DNA of 64,000 bases from Waddlia chondrophila WSU 86-1044 (GCF_000092785.1 NC_014225.1:62001-126000); one strand, 5' to 3'; shown: positions 24,798 through 34,344, counted from the first letter of the stretch. Translations and numbers: made by a program. The notes: generated by a model from the sequence alone, not told the origin.

Positions 24798-26963
24798 TTA
24801 TCCTTCGAAAACGCTTTTTAAAGCGGTGATCTTGTAATGACCGTCTTTAAATGTAAAGGAATCCCCAATTTTATGACCACTCATTGCTTGGGCAATTTGC
24901 GACTGATAAGAAATGATTCCATTGTCGATATCTGCTTCCCATGGACCCAAGATTGTGAACTGCTCTTTTGCCCCGCTTGGCTCCTCCACCTCAACGATGC
25001 AACCGACTCCTGCAATGGAAGAATCGACATCCTCTGGTGTCAACACTCGCGCAGCACTTAACTGCTTAGAGAGCATTTTCATTTCGGACTGCAAACGGGA
25101 GCGTTTCTCACAAGCGAATTTATATTCTGAATTCTCTCGAAGATCGCCGTGTGAACGAGCCTCTTCCACTTCCTTTGCGTTCTCAACCATCTCGACAGTT
25201 GCAATCCGCTTAACTCTTTCTTGAGTTTTGCGATATCCCTCTTCGGTGGTCCACAAAGTGGAGGCGTCATCGGTAATCGATTTAGATTTCGACGGAGCTA
25301 GGGAGGGGTGCACAACTTGAGCCAAGGAACGCATGATCTTTTTATCGTGGTCTGAAAAGACATGGACTTTCGCCACCAATAATAAAAATTCTTTGATAAA
25401 TTCAAGCGTTGTGTTTTCGATCAGATTGCGGACAACTTCAAATCGTTTGGATGTCAATGTGTTATACATCTTTTTTACAAGATCTTTCCATTCATTTTCA
25501 TGCTCGATTCGATGGAGGAGGATTAAAAACGCCTCGAAGAATTGGCATTGCCCCTCTTTGTTTGAAAATGGGATGTTTCCCGGATTTTTCTTACAAATTT
25601 TCTGAAAATACCAGACAAAAATCTCAGGGTGCCTCTCTGGATATCTCAAGAGAGTATTGAGCTTTTTCATCAGGAGTTCTCGAGATTCACTGGATTGGAG
25701 TTCTTGGAAAAGATAATCTCGCAGAGGATTTTGATGGATGGAAAAGAGAAGGGAAGAAAAGGTTTCGGCCCAGTCTTCTCGATTCTCTCTGATCATCGTC
25801 AATGCCCGTTTTTTAAAGGCGATGATCTCCATGGAATTAAGAACCTCTTCGACATTTTCCATTGAATGGATGAAATCTTTGACAGATTTCCCTTCAATGG
25901 AATGACCAAATAATGTTTCTAAGAAAATGCAGATCTGAAGCTCTTGTGCCGAGGAAAGCTGTTCTTCGTCCAGCAAGCTTACCAACTTGTCTCTTAAAGT
26001 ATCTTTGACTTCCCGCCTTCTCAATACATGGGGAAGATCTCTGACATATGTATAGGTCGTTTGAACGATGTCATCGACTGAGGTTTGTTTTTCAATTTCC
26101 CGATGCATTTCCTCTTCGTGAGAAAGTTCTTTTTTCCTCAGAATGAACGGATCTTTCAGGCTGTTGGGAGTTTCAACCATGGTGTCTTTTTTTAGACGGG
26201 CTCTGGCATTTTGCCACCAGCGGCTCCATTCCTGCTCTGGAATCACCAAAATGCAAAGTTCATCCTTAATCTCGCCCGCTGTCTTGGGACCGAGGTCATG
26301 CAGCAATGCTTTCAACACTTCCAGGGGATCTTTTTTTGCTTGTTTTTCTAGCAGGTCGGGATCGGCAAATCGGCGTGCGAGGAAATGCTCATCAAGAAGG
26401 GGAATCAACGTTTTAAAAGCATTTTCGAAAGATAAATGTTTGATTCCGGTCACATTTTCAAATTCAACGGCAACTTGCTCGCGAATGTGGGAAATGTCCA
26501 TAATCTCTCCGGTTCCCCATCCGCTTGTGTGAAAGACGAATTTCCCTTTAGCCATATGATTGAGAAGTTCGAAATTAGAAATCGCCCCTTGAAAATTTGC
26601 CTGTGTGCGGAGGCCTATTTGACGCAGCCGCTCTTTGAACTTCGGGTCTTCTCCATAACGTTTCTTTAACATGGAGATCGCCGTGCTTGCCAATAAAGAG
26701 GAATTAGATGTTTGAAGATCGAGAATCCGCTTTAAGACCTGATAGGATTCTTCGTCGTCTTTGATGCATTGCCAAAGAGGCAGGGCTGTTTCAGCAAACT
26801 GGCCGAATAAAGTGTTGAAATCGGAATTTTTGATGATATCGAGAAGGCTGATAAACTCGTCGCTGTCAACTTCATCGTTTGTGCAATACTCTTCCCAGAG
26901 TTGAAAAAATTTATGAAAATCTCGGTTGTTAATTTGGTTTTGGAATTCTTCCAAATAACTCAT
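24798..26963 (-). CDS. greA: Transcript cleavage factor GreA with long N-terminal extension
   Basis: Chlamydial-type GreA of 721 residues, against about 158 for most bacteria. The C-terminal 155 residues or so are a complete GreA: a coiled coil with the acidic tip HGDLRENSEYKFACEKRSRL and the FKBP-like C-terminal domain (GCIVEVEEPSGAKEQFTILGPWEADI, GKK-type core replaced by GHKIGDSFTF). The first 560 residues are largely helical and recall no known domain, except a region rich in helical repeats; a short conserved VFHTSGWGTGEIMDI resembles a Tudor/KOW-like beta segment. I recall that Chlamydia GreA is also about 700 residues, so the extension is a phylum trait. It rescues backtracked RNA polymerase. 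Operon with rdgB. Confidence 0.92.
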   Translation of the reverse strand: MSYLEEFQNQINNRDFHKFFQLWEEYCTNDEVDSDEFISLLDIIKNSDFNTLFGQFAETALPLWQCIKDDEESYQVLKRILDLQTSNSSLLASTAISMLKKRYGEDPKFKERLRQIGLRTQANFQGAISNFELLNHMAKGKFVFHTSGWGTGEIMDISHIREQVAVEFENVTGIKHLSFENAFKTLIPLLDEHFLARRFADPDLLEKQAKKDPLEVLKALLHDLGPKTAGEIKDELCILVIPEQEWSRWWQNARARLKKDTMVETPNSLKDPFILRKKELSHEEEMHREIEKQTSVDDIVQTTYTYVRDLPHVLRRREVKDTLRDKLVSLLDEEQLSSAQELQICIFLETLFGHSIEGKSVKDFIHSMENVEEVLNSMEIIAFKKRALTMIRENREDWAETFSSLLFSIHQNPLRDYLFQELQSSESRELLMKKLNTLLRYPERHPEIFVWYFQKICKKNPGNIPFSNKEGQCQFFEAFLILLHRIEHENEWKDLVKKMYNTLTSKRFEVVRNLIENTTLEFIKEFLLLVAKVHVFSDHDKKIMRSLAQVVHPSLAPSKSKSITDDASTLWTTEEGYRKTQERVKRIATVEMVENAKEVEEARSHGDLRENSEYKFACEKRSRLQSEMKMLSKQLSAARVLTPEDVDSSIAGVGCIVEVEEPSGAKEQFTILGPWEADIDNGIISYQSQIAQAMSGHKIGDSFTFKDGHYKITALKSVFEG

Positions 26964-27068
26964 AGGCCTTCCCTTGCAGATTCTTTAAATTGGATTTCAC
27001 AAAGAAATGAAACTTAACATTTCCCGCGTGAGGAATTATACAAATTGCTTGGTTTATTGACAATATGC

Positions 27069-27243
27069 TATACCGAATCAACTTCAAGAATCGGAATTTT
27101 GGCAAAGAGTTGCCTTGAATTTGAGCCAGGCGAAGCCGGTGCTGAAGCAGTTCAACCTGAATAGGTTGAGCGATGCAAGCGGGTCTCAAAATCAAAGGCT
27201 GACGATGACGTCAAAAACCGATTCTTGAAGTTGATTCGGTATA
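27069..27243. repeat. 175-base inverted-repeat element with perfect 26-base ends
   Basis: Left arm 27069-27094 and right arm 27218-27243 are exact reverse complements over 26 bases, beginning TATACCGAATC and ending GATTCGGTATA. The interior is also partly self-complementary (CCTTGAATTTGAG region against CTCAAAATCAAAGG, and CAACCTGAATAGGTTG), so the whole folds into one long hairpin. No coding capacity. Size, ends and further copies in the window fit a MITE-like or hairpin repeat. The interval 26964-27256 holds nothing else I can name besides likely promoters for the flanking divergent genes. Confidence 0.85.
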
Positions 27244-27256
27244 TATCGGGCTGAAT

Positions 27257-28072
27257 ATGTTTTTTTGGAATAGCAATCACGAAACACCTTTAACTCAAGC
27301 GGTGATTTCCGGCAATACGGAACTTGTCAAAAGGCTTGCGCACCACTCAGTTCATCGCAAAGCTGCCAATTATCTTGGCTTCAGTGCCGAAGATTTGGCG
27401 ATTTATCTGGGAAGAGAAGAGATGGTTGATCTCCTTGGCCTGCAGAAAAATAAAGTTTTCAGAGTGTTGAAAAAAGGAGGAAACGGTGTTGTTGAAATGG
27501 ACGTTTGCGAGTATGAAAAATTTTTTCACACTAAATACATGTCATCGCTTCGAGTGACCTCCTATCAAGATTTTTGCAAAATTGTTAAAAAATGCCCTAA
27601 GCAAGTAAAAGTCGGAAAAGTAGGGGCGTCGATGCGGGATCTGTTCGAAAGTCATAAAGAAAAAATTAAAAACGGTTATGTTTGCGAGTCAACGATTAAG
27701 TGGATCGATGAGCGGACGGGGTACGGCCTTTTTACTGATCGTCCCATTAATAAGGGGGAGTTTGTCGGAGAGTATGCTGGGCTGCTTCTTATCCGTCAGA
27801 TCCTTTCCCGCATTCGAGGGGATTACTGCATGCGGTATCCCAAGTTGTCTTTTGGCTTGTCTTATTACACGTTAGACGCTGAAAAGATGGGTAATGAGGT
27901 TCGATTTATCAATCACGATTATGTCCCCAATCTCCAGCCTATGTCCGCTTTAGAAAATGGATTCTGCCACTGCGTCCTGATTGCTTTGCGGGATATTAAA
28001 GCCGGTGAGCAGCTCACTTACGATTATGGCGAAGATTATTGGAGCCGCCGCGATCCTCCTGTGGATTTCTAG
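27257..28072 (+). CDS. Ankyrin-SET domain protein, candidate effector methyltransferase
   Basis: Protein of 271 residues. Residues about 8-65 form two ankyrin-like repeats (TPLTQAVISGNTELVKRL, then SAEDLAIYLGREEMVDLLG). Residues about 145-262 are a SET lysine methyltransferase domain: GYGLFTDRPINKGEFVGEYAG at its start, RFINHDYVPNL with the SAM-binding Asn-His (219-220), and GEQLTYDYGEDYW with the catalytic-type Tyr 256. No signal peptide or membrane segment. SET proteins secreted by Chlamydia (NUE) and Legionella (RomA/LegAS4, which also has ankyrin repeats) modify host histones, so this is a likely type III effector; a housekeeping protein methylase is possible. Its start lies 13 bases after the 27069-27243 element. 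Confidence 0.88.
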   Translation: MFFWNSNHETPLTQAVISGNTELVKRLAHHSVHRKAANYLGFSAEDLAIYLGREEMVDLLGLQKNKVFRVLKKGGNGVVEMDVCEYEKFFHTKYMSSLRVTSYQDFCKIVKKCPKQVKVGKVGASMRDLFESHKEKIKNGYVCESTIKWIDERTGYGLFTDRPINKGEFVGEYAGLLLIRQILSRIRGDYCMRYPKLSFGLSYYTLDAEKMGNEVRFINHDYVPNLQPMSALENGFCHCVLIALRDIKAGEQLTYDYGEDYWSRRDPPVDF

Positions 28073-28142
28073 TACTTTGCGCAAAAGTTGGAACTAATTC
28101 TTTTTATTTGTTAAACTATGCCATTGAAAATTATCGGTTTGA

Positions 28143-29594
28143 ATGATTATGGCTTTAGCGGATCAATCTTTTTCCAGTGAAAACAACGAATATAAGTACG
28201 GTTTTGTGACCAATGTGGAGACTGAGCGTCTTCCCCCCGGCTTAAACGAAGAGATCATTCGTGAAATCTCCCGAAAAAGAGGGGAGCCGGAGTTTCTATT
28301 GAATTTCCGAGTGAAGGCCTTTCAGAAATGGCTGACAATGGCTGAACCAACATGGCCCAATGTTGCGTATCCTCCGATCGATTATCAAGCGATTTCTTAT
28401 TACTCGGCTCCAAAAACCAAGTCTTCTTTAAGCAGCCTTGATGAAGTCGATCCGGAAATCCTGCGCACTTTTGAAAAGTTGGGAATTCCTTTGGATGAGC
28501 AAAAGCGGCTGGCCAATGTTGCTGTCGATATGGTCTTCGATTCTGTGTCTATTGGCACAACATTCAAGAAAAAATTGGAAGAGGCGGGTGTTGTCCTTTG
28601 TTCCATTTCCGAAGCGATCCATGAATATCCCGAGTTGGTAGAAAAATATTTGGGAAGCGTTGTTCCGGTAGGCGACAATTTTTTCGCAGCTCTTAATTCG
28701 GCAGTTTTTTCCGATGGTTCGTTTGTCTACGTGCCCAAGGGAGTGAAGTGTCCGATGGAGCTGTCCACTTATTTCCGCATCAATGATAAAGAATCCGGGC
28801 AGTTTGAACGGACGCTGATCATTGCGGAAGAGAGATCTTCGGTCAGTTATTTAGAGGGGTGCACAGCCCCTGCATATGACACCAATCAACTGCATGCGGC
28901 AGTTGTTGAACTGGTTGCTCTCGACGATGCCGAGATCAAGTACTCAACTGTGCAAAATTGGTATGCCGGCGATCCGAAGACAGGTTCTGGAGGTGTGTAC
29001 AATTTTGTGACAAAAAGGGGCAGATGTGCAGGAAAGCGTTCCAAAATTTCATGGACGCAAGTCGAAGTTGGAGCTGCAATTACTTGGAAATATCCCAGCT
29101 GTTTATTGCAAGGAGATGATTCTGTCGGTGAATTTTATTCTGTCGCATTGACGAATGGGAAAATGCAAGCCGATACGGGAACTAAGATGATCCATATGGG
29201 AAAAAATACCCGTTCCACAATCATTTCTAAAGGGATTTCCGCCGACCAGTCCCACAATACTTATCGCGGATTGGTGAAGATGACACCTAAAGCGGCAGGA
29301 GCGCGTAATTATACGCAATGTGATTCTATGTTGGTCGGCGATCAATGCTCTGCCAACACGTTTCCTTACATTGATGTCGGCAATAGCAGCAGCGAAGTGG
29401 AGCATGAGGCGTCCACATCCAAGATGAATGAGGAGCAGATTTTTTACTTCCTTTCCAGAGGGATTTCTCAAGAAGATGCGATCAATATGATCGTCAACGG
29501 ATTTTGCAAAGAGGTTATCCAGGAGTTGCCGCTTGAATTTGCCACAGAGGCGAAGCAGTTGTTGGCCCTTAAACTTGAAAATTCAGTAGGTTAA
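28143..29594 (+). CDS. sufB: Fe-S cluster assembly scaffold protein SufB
   Basis: Scaffold subunit of the SufBC2D complex, 483 residues, normal length. The parallel beta-helix core shows the family blocks [32 protein letters not shown] (part), [22 protein letters not shown] and [18 protein letters not shown]; the last has the conserved Cys of the cluster-assembly site, followed by [22 protein letters not shown]. First gene of sufB-sufC-sufD-sufS. ATG 28143 or 28149 may be used; no strong ribosome site is seen. With SufC and SufD it builds clusters on cysteine-derived sulfur from SufS. No sufE or sufU gene is visible here. Confidence 0.97.
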   Translation: MIMALADQSFSSENNEYKYGFVTNVETERLPPGLNEEIIREISRKRGEPEFLLNFRVKAFQKWLTMAEPTWPNVAYPPIDYQAISYYSAPKTKSSLSSLDEVDPEILRTFEKLGIPLDEQKRLANVAVDMVFDSVSIGTTFKKKLEEAGVVLCSISEAIHEYPELVEKYLGSVVPVGDNFFAALNSAVFSDGSFVYVPKGVKCPMELSTYFRINDKESGQFERTLIIAEERSSVSYLEGCTAPAYDTNQLHAAVVELVALDDAEIKYSTVQNWYAGDPKTGSGGVYNFVTKRGRCAGKRSKISWTQVEVGAAITWKYPSCLLQGDDSVGEFYSVALTNGKMQADTGTKMIHMGKNTRSTIISKGISADQSHNTYRGLVKMTPKAAGARNYTQCDSMLVGDQCSANTFPYIDVGNSSSEVEHEASTSKMNEEQIFYFLSRGISQEDAINMIVNGFCKEVIQELPLEFATEAKQLLALKLENSVG

Positions 29595-29599
29595 TTGAA

Positions 29600-30367
29600 A
29601 TGTTATTAGAAATAAAAAATTTATCTGCTTCCATCGATGGAAAACCCTTGCTTAAAGGGGTTGATCTAGAAGTGAATCCAGGGGAGATCCATGCGATTAT
29701 GGGACCAAATGGCGCAGGGAAGTCGACTTTGGCTAAGGTGCTGGCAGGCCATCCTTCCTATGAGGTTACCGGAGGCGAGGTATGGTTCAAAGGGCAGAAC
29801 ATTCTGGAAATGGAACCTGATGAGCGTGCACAGTTGGGATTGTTTATGAGCTTTCAATATCCCGTGGAAATCCCGGGTGTCAGCAATATGCAGTTTTTGC
29901 ACGCTTCTTACAACGCGATTAAAAAGGCTTCGAACCAGCCTGAGCTGGAAGAAGGGGATTTTGAGAAGCTTTTGGATGAGAAAATGAAAATAATGGATAT
30001 TCGTCCTGAATTCAAACAGCGCAATCTTAACGAAGGATTTTCCGGCGGGGAAAAGAAAAGGAATGAGATTCTGCAAATGGCTGTGATCAACCCTTCGCTT
30101 GCTATCCTTGACGAAACGGATTCCGGGTTGGATATCGACGCCATGCGCACTGTCGCCGGTGGAGTAAATCATTTGATGAATGATGACATGGGGCTGATTT
30201 TGATCACCCACTATCAACGGCTGCTTGATCATATCCGTCCCCATAAAGTTCATGTGATGGTTAATGGAAAACTTATCGAATCCGGAGGGCCTGAACTTGC
30301 AATTAAACTGGAAAATGAAGGCTACGATTGGCTTGTCAAGAATATCCAAGAGGAGATGGCAGGATGA
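29600..30367 (+). CDS. sufC: Fe-S assembly ATPase SufC
   Basis: ABC-type ATPase of the Suf complex, 255 residues. Walker A GPNGAGKST at 35-43, Q-loop SFQYPVEIPGV, ABC signature GFSGGEKKRNEI and Walker B LAILDETDSGLDIDA are intact; the family usually has LDEIDSGLD, here Thr replaces Ile. Five bases after sufB and overlapping sufD by four (ATGA). It drives conformational change in SufB-SufD during cluster assembly; unlike transport ABC proteins it has no membrane partner. Confidence 0.97.
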   Translation: MLLEIKNLSASIDGKPLLKGVDLEVNPGEIHAIMGPNGAGKSTLAKVLAGHPSYEVTGGEVWFKGQNILEMEPDERAQLGLFMSFQYPVEIPGVSNMQFLHASYNAIKKASNQPELEEGDFEKLLDEKMKIMDIRPEFKQRNLNEGFSGGEKKRNEILQMAVINPSLAILDETDSGLDIDAMRTVAGGVNHLMNDDMGLILITHYQRLLDHIRPHKVHVMVNGKLIESGGPELAIKLENEGYDWLVKNIQEEMAG

Positions 30368-31629
30368 CTCTTTTCGAGGAACAATTGAAACGGCACTATC
30401 AATTGCTTCCTGGGGACGCTGCCTTGGAAACCATCCGGCAGAAAGCTTGGGACCGGTTTCAAGCAGTGGGTCTTCCTCAGAAAAATCAGGAAGTGTGGCG
30501 GTCGATTAAACTGCGCAAACTGTTTGAAAAGTCTCTGACTCTGCCATCCTTGGGCACACGATCTCGAGAAGAGATTGAGACGTTGATTTTGCCTGGATTT
30601 AAAAAAAGATGTCTAGTTATGATCAACGGCCAGTTGGATCTTGAGCTTTCGTCAACAGAAGATCTTGGCGGCCGTCTAATCGTTTCCCATTTGGAGCGTG
30701 CAGCAAAATCATACGGCGGTTTTCTTAAGCCGGCTTGGATGCAGGCGATCAAGGAGGAAACCGATCCTTTTGCCGTTCTGAATTCCGCTTTGGGAGCTAA
30801 AGGCGCGTTTGTGTATCTTCCTCCCAATGCAATCATCGAAAAACCTGTACAGATATTGTCTGTGCACAGTTCTGAAACCTCTTCTCTTGTACAGCCTCGT
30901 CTGCATTTGTTTGCTGGAAAGGGATCTCGGATCACTTTGGTTTCAACGCCTCATGTTTTCAGCAGCGGCAGTGTTTGCAATGCTTCTTTTGAATTGTCTA
31001 TCGACGAAAATGCGGATGTTTCCCTCTATCAGCTCAACCACCGGATGCCGGAAGCTCATTGGCAATTGGAAACGACGCGCAGCTTTTTGAAACGGGATAG
31101 CCGGTTTACTGCTGTCAACTTAACAAACGGATCAGAAACCGTGCGCAGCGATTACAAAGCCGTGCTAACCGGAGAAAATGGAGAGGTCAATTTGTCCGGT
31201 CTCTGGATGTTGCAGGGAAATCGGGAGGCGCATACCAATATCTTGATCGACCATCAGGCTCCTCATTGCCGATCGAATCAGCTTTTCAAAGGGGTGTTGG
31301 ACGATGCGAGCCGCAGCAGTTTCGAAGGAAAGATTTATGTCAGGCAAGCGGCTCAGAAAACCGATGCGTTTCAGTTAAACAACAATTTGCTATTGTCGGA
31401 AAAAGCCAATGCATTCAGTAAGCCGAATCTAGAAATTTTTGCCGACGATGTCAAAGCCTCTCATGGTGCTACAGTGGGGCAATTGGATAAGGAACAGCTG
31501 TTTTATCTCAAATCCAGAGGATATTCCCAAGAGATGGCGCAGAAAACGATGATTAAAGGGTTCTACTTGGAAATCATTGATCAGATCAAAGACTCAGTTG
31601 TAAGGGATGAAATAACAAAAGGTTGGTAA
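30364..31629 (+). CDS. sufD: Fe-S cluster assembly protein SufD
   Basis: Paralogue and partner of SufB, about 421 residues. ATG 30364 overlaps the sufC stop as ATGA; an earlier in-frame start at 30328 would overlap sufC more and lacks reason. The C-terminal block ADDVKASHGATVGQLDKEQLFYLKSRGYSQ is the diagnostic SufD end and carries the conserved His (SHGATVG) that shares the assembly site with the SufB Cys. The N-terminal half is less conserved, as usual. The stop TAA shares its last base with the sufS ATG (TAATG), so translation is coupled. Confidence 0.95.
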   Translation: MTLFEEQLKRHYQLLPGDAALETIRQKAWDRFQAVGLPQKNQEVWRSIKLRKLFEKSLTLPSLGTRSREEIETLILPGFKKRCLVMINGQLDLELSSTEDLGGRLIVSHLERAAKSYGGFLKPAWMQAIKEETDPFAVLNSALGAKGAFVYLPPNAIIEKPVQILSVHSSETSSLVQPRLHLFAGKGSRITLVSTPHVFSSGSVCNASFELSIDENADVSLYQLNHRMPEAHWQLETTRSFLKRDSRFTAVNLTNGSETVRSDYKAVLTGENGEVNLSGLWMLQGNREAHTNILIDHQAPHCRSNQLFKGVLDDASRSSFEGKIYVRQAAQKTDAFQLNNNLLLSEKANAFSKPNLEIFADDVKASHGATVGQLDKEQLFYLKSRGYSQEMAQKTMIKGFYLEIIDQIKDSVVRDEITKGW

Positions 31630-32855
31630 TGGCAGATGATCTTTCTCACTTGAGAAATGACTTTCCGATGTTGTCCAAACAGATGCATGGCAAGCCGCTC
31701 GTTTATCTTGATTCGGCGGCAACGGCTCAAAAACCTCAGTGCGTGATTGATACGATTAATCATTTCTACACATCCCGCTATGGAACAGTGCATCGCGCGA
31801 TTTACGAATTAGCAGCTCACGCAACAGAAGAGTATCAAAAAGTTCGCGAGAAAACACGGGCATTTATTGGTGCGCGTTCCGGGAATGAAATCGTCTATAC
31901 AAGGGGAAATACAGAATCGATCAATATGGTTGCCTATTCCTATGGGAAAGCGTTTATCCAGCCTGGCGATGAGATCCTCATTTCGGAAATGGAGCACCAT
32001 TCCAATATCGTTCCCTGGCAGATCCTTTGCGAAGATCGTGGAGCGCTTTTAAAAGTGATTCCTGTTTTAGATAATGGCGATCTGGATCTTGTTGCATACA
32101 GACATTTGCTTTCGGAAAGAACGAAGCTTGTTGCTGTTGCTCATGTTTCAAATACGTTGGGAACAGTCAATCCCATCAAATCAATTGTTGCCGATGCTCA
32201 TGAAGCCGGCGCTCATGTTTTGGTCGATGGAGCGCAGGCAATTCCCCATTCTCCCGTCAATGTATCCGAGCTGGGTTGCGACTTTTATACCTTTTCTGTC
32301 CATAAAGCTTTTGGTCCCACCGGGATCGGAATTCTTTACGGAAAAGAGGAGCTGCTCAATCAGCTGCCTCCTTGCCAGGGCGGCGGAGATATGATCGACA
32401 AGGTGGCATTTGAAAAAACGACCTATCAAAAAGCTCCCTTAAGATTTGAAGCGGGAACCCCGATGATCGCAGAGGTGATCGGCCTGGGAGCTGCCATCGA
32501 TTATCTCGAGGGGATCGGTATGAGAAACATCCAAGAATGGGAGCATCAATTGCTCGTTTACGCTGAAGAGCAGCTTAAAGGGATAGATGGCTTGCAGATC
32601 ATTGGCCGATCTCGGAATAAAGCTGCGATTATCAGTTTCGTTGTCGATGGAATCCACCATCTTGATTTGGGAACATTTTTAGATCTCCAGGGGATTGCCG
32701 TTCGAACTGGCCACCATTGCACCCAACCTCTGATGAAAAGGTTTAATCTCGCTGGTACGACCCGTGCTTCTTTTGCTCTCTATAATCATCGGAATGATGT
32801 CGATCGTTTTGTCAATGCGTTAAAATCAGTGATTCAAAAGCTCCATGCGTATTGA
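31629..32855 (+). CDS. sufS: Cysteine desulfurase SufS
   Basis: Class II cysteine desulfurase, 408 residues from ATG 31629 (a TTG six bases earlier is in frame but unlikely). PLP-binding Lys is K226 in FYTFSVHKAFGPTG, and the active-site Cys is C364 in RTGHHCTQPLM; both positions are the same as in E. coli SufS. LDSAATAQKP near the N-terminus and MEHHSNIVPWQ (PLP-contacting His) are also present. It removes sulfur from cysteine for the SufBCD scaffold. SufS usually needs SufE or SufU for good activity; neither is next to it. Confidence 0.97.
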   Translation: MADDLSHLRNDFPMLSKQMHGKPLVYLDSAATAQKPQCVIDTINHFYTSRYGTVHRAIYELAAHATEEYQKVREKTRAFIGARSGNEIVYTRGNTESINMVAYSYGKAFIQPGDEILISEMEHHSNIVPWQILCEDRGALLKVIPVLDNGDLDLVAYRHLLSERTKLVAVAHVSNTLGTVNPIKSIVADAHEAGAHVLVDGAQAIPHSPVNVSELGCDFYTFSVHKAFGPTGIGILYGKEELLNQLPPCQGGGDMIDKVAFEKTTYQKAPLRFEAGTPMIAEVIGLGAAIDYLEGIGMRNIQEWEHQLLVYAEEQLKGIDGLQIIGRSRNKAAIISFVVDGIHHLDLGTFLDLQGIAVRTGHHCTQPLMKRFNLAGTTRASFALYNHRNDVDRFVNALKSVIQKLHAY

Positions 32856-33768
32856 TAGCAGGCAAGCCATTCGAATGCTTTTATCGGGAGAGGTAGTTGC
32901 TCTGCCTACAGAGACTGTCTACGGCCTTGCAGCTTCTCTCAAGTTTCCCGAAGCAATCAAAAAAATTTTCTCCCTTAAAGGGCGGCCTTCCGATAATCCT
33001 CTGATTGTCCATGTGGGCAAAATTGAACAGCTTAGCTCTTACGTCACAACTTTTCCTCCGGGCTTTGAGAGTCTGGCGGAAGCTTTTTGGCCCGGAGCTT
33101 TGACGCTGATTATTGATGCAAATAAGGAGATGGTGCCTGAAGCTGTACGTGCCGGGCTGTCGACAGTTGCTGTACGAATTCCATCGCATGCGAAAACTCG
33201 TCAAGTTTTGGAAGAAACAGGAGCGTTGGTCATGCCATCTGCGAATCTTTCAGGGCGTCCCTCAGCAACGACTGCGCAGCATGTGATTGATGATTTCCAA
33301 GATGCAGCTCCTGTGCTCGATGGAGGAAAATGTCAGCAGGGAGTTGAATCGACCATTATGATCTTCCGCGATACAAGGTGGGTGATTGCACGCGAAGGCG
33401 CTGTAACGGCAGAAGAAATCGCTTTAGTTCTTGGCTATGCTCCAGATTTTTCAGAGAGAACAGCCAAACCGATATGTCCTGGCCAGCACTACAAACATTA
33501 TGCACCAAATGCAGTTTTGAAGCCATTGGGCAAGGATCAAACCGGTGTCGTCATCGGTTTTTCCGATCGAAAATATCCCCATTCTACTGCGCTGTATATT
33601 CTTGGAGATTTGTCGGAGCCGGAAATTGTTGCCGGCAATCTCTATTCGGTTTTGAGAGCATTGGATACAGATGGAGTGCAAGAAGCTTTCATCGACTGGG
33701 ATTTTCCCAATGAAGGTCTATGGAGAACGATACGCGAGCGTCTGCGAAAAGCTTCAATGTCTCATTAA
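32845..33768 (+). CDS. Threonylcarbamoyl-AMP synthase (Sua5 type)
   Basis: Enzyme of tRNA t6A synthesis, 307 residues, with both YrdC and the extra C-terminal Sua5 domain. The YrdC part has GEVVALPTETVYGLAASL, FSLKGRPSDNPLIVHV (the KxR motif), WPGALTLI and VAVRIPSH, ending with PSANLSGRPSATTAQHV. The linker ICPGQHYKHYAPNAVL matches the Sua5 pattern PGxxYxHYAP that covers the active site. It makes threonylcarbamoyl-AMP from Thr, bicarbonate and ATP. It overlaps sufS by 11 bases and so is probably part of the suf transcript. Its end overlaps the convergent phosphotransferase gene by four bases. Confidence 0.95.
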   Translation: MRIDSRQAIRMLLSGEVVALPTETVYGLAASLKFPEAIKKIFSLKGRPSDNPLIVHVGKIEQLSSYVTTFPPGFESLAEAFWPGALTLIIDANKEMVPEAVRAGLSTVAVRIPSHAKTRQVLEETGALVMPSANLSGRPSATTAQHVIDDFQDAAPVLDGGKCQQGVESTIMIFRDTRWVIAREGAVTAEEIALVLGYAPDFSERTAKPICPGQHYKHYAPNAVLKPLGKDQTGVVIGFSDRKYPHSTALYILGDLSEPEIVAGNLYSVLRALDTDGVQEAFIDWDFPNEGLWRTIRERLRKASMSH

Positions 33769-34343
33769 CTTTTTTTTGATTTATTTAGGATTTTGACAGC
33801 AGCTTCTTTCGGAGAGATCAAGGATGTGTCGATTTCTAAGTCGTAAGGCTTTTTCATCCCATAGACCTCTTGATATCGCCCTCTCGCGGTTCCTTGGAGC
33901 TCAAACCTCTCTTTTTCCCTTTGTTCTAATACCTTAAGCGGTGCGTGAAGGCCGATGAAAACAACAGGGTACTGTGATAGTTGCTTTGTCAGCCAATCCA
34001 GCCACTTTAGATCGGTGATGATGGCGTCAGCTACAACATGATTTCCAGCTTTGGAAAATCCTTTCACAGCGTTGATATAGCCTCTGATCAATTTTTCTCC
34101 CAAAGGGCCGGCCTTAAATTTGATCTCTGCGTTTCCTTCGCTATCAGTCGTTGGGTGGAACCCAATCCCTTCAATATCGGTCAAGTCATCTGTGAAGTGG
34201 ATCCAACGGGAGGGAAGTTTGTTCACGAATTCATCAATAGGCAAATAATAGTAGGGCTCTTCGGCAATTTCCTGGATCTCTTTGGCGATGGTTGATTTAC
34301 CTACACTCGGGCTTCCATCGAGGATAATGATTGCGCCTTTCAT
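33765..34343 (-). CDS. Chloramphenicol phosphotransferase-like P-loop kinase
   Basis: P-loop phosphotransferase of 192 residues. Walker A is GSPSVGKST (about 10-18). YYYLPIDEFVNKLP places an Asp where the chloramphenicol 3-O-phosphotransferase of Streptomyces venezuelae has its catalytic Asp, and VVADAIITDLKWLDWLTKQL, FIGLHAPLKVLEQREKER and a C-terminal YDLEIDTSLISPKEAA complete the family pattern. The natural substrate in this organism is unknown; similarity does not prove drug resistance. It ends the sctT direction with 1 base between them, but transcription from the type III block is opposite in order (it lies downstream of sctT? no, both run leftward and this gene follows sctT by one base), so it may be the last gene of the type III transcript. 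Confidence 0.75.
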   Translation of the reverse strand: MKGAIIILDGSPSVGKSTIAKEIQEIAEEPYYYLPIDEFVNKLPSRWIHFTDDLTDIEGIGFHPTTDSEGNAEIKFKAGPLGEKLIRGYINAVKGFSKAGNHVVADAIITDLKWLDWLTKQLSQYPVVFIGLHAPLKVLEQREKERFELQGTARGRYQEVYGMKKPYDLEIDTSLISPKEAAVKILNKSKKS

Positions 34344-34344
34344 A

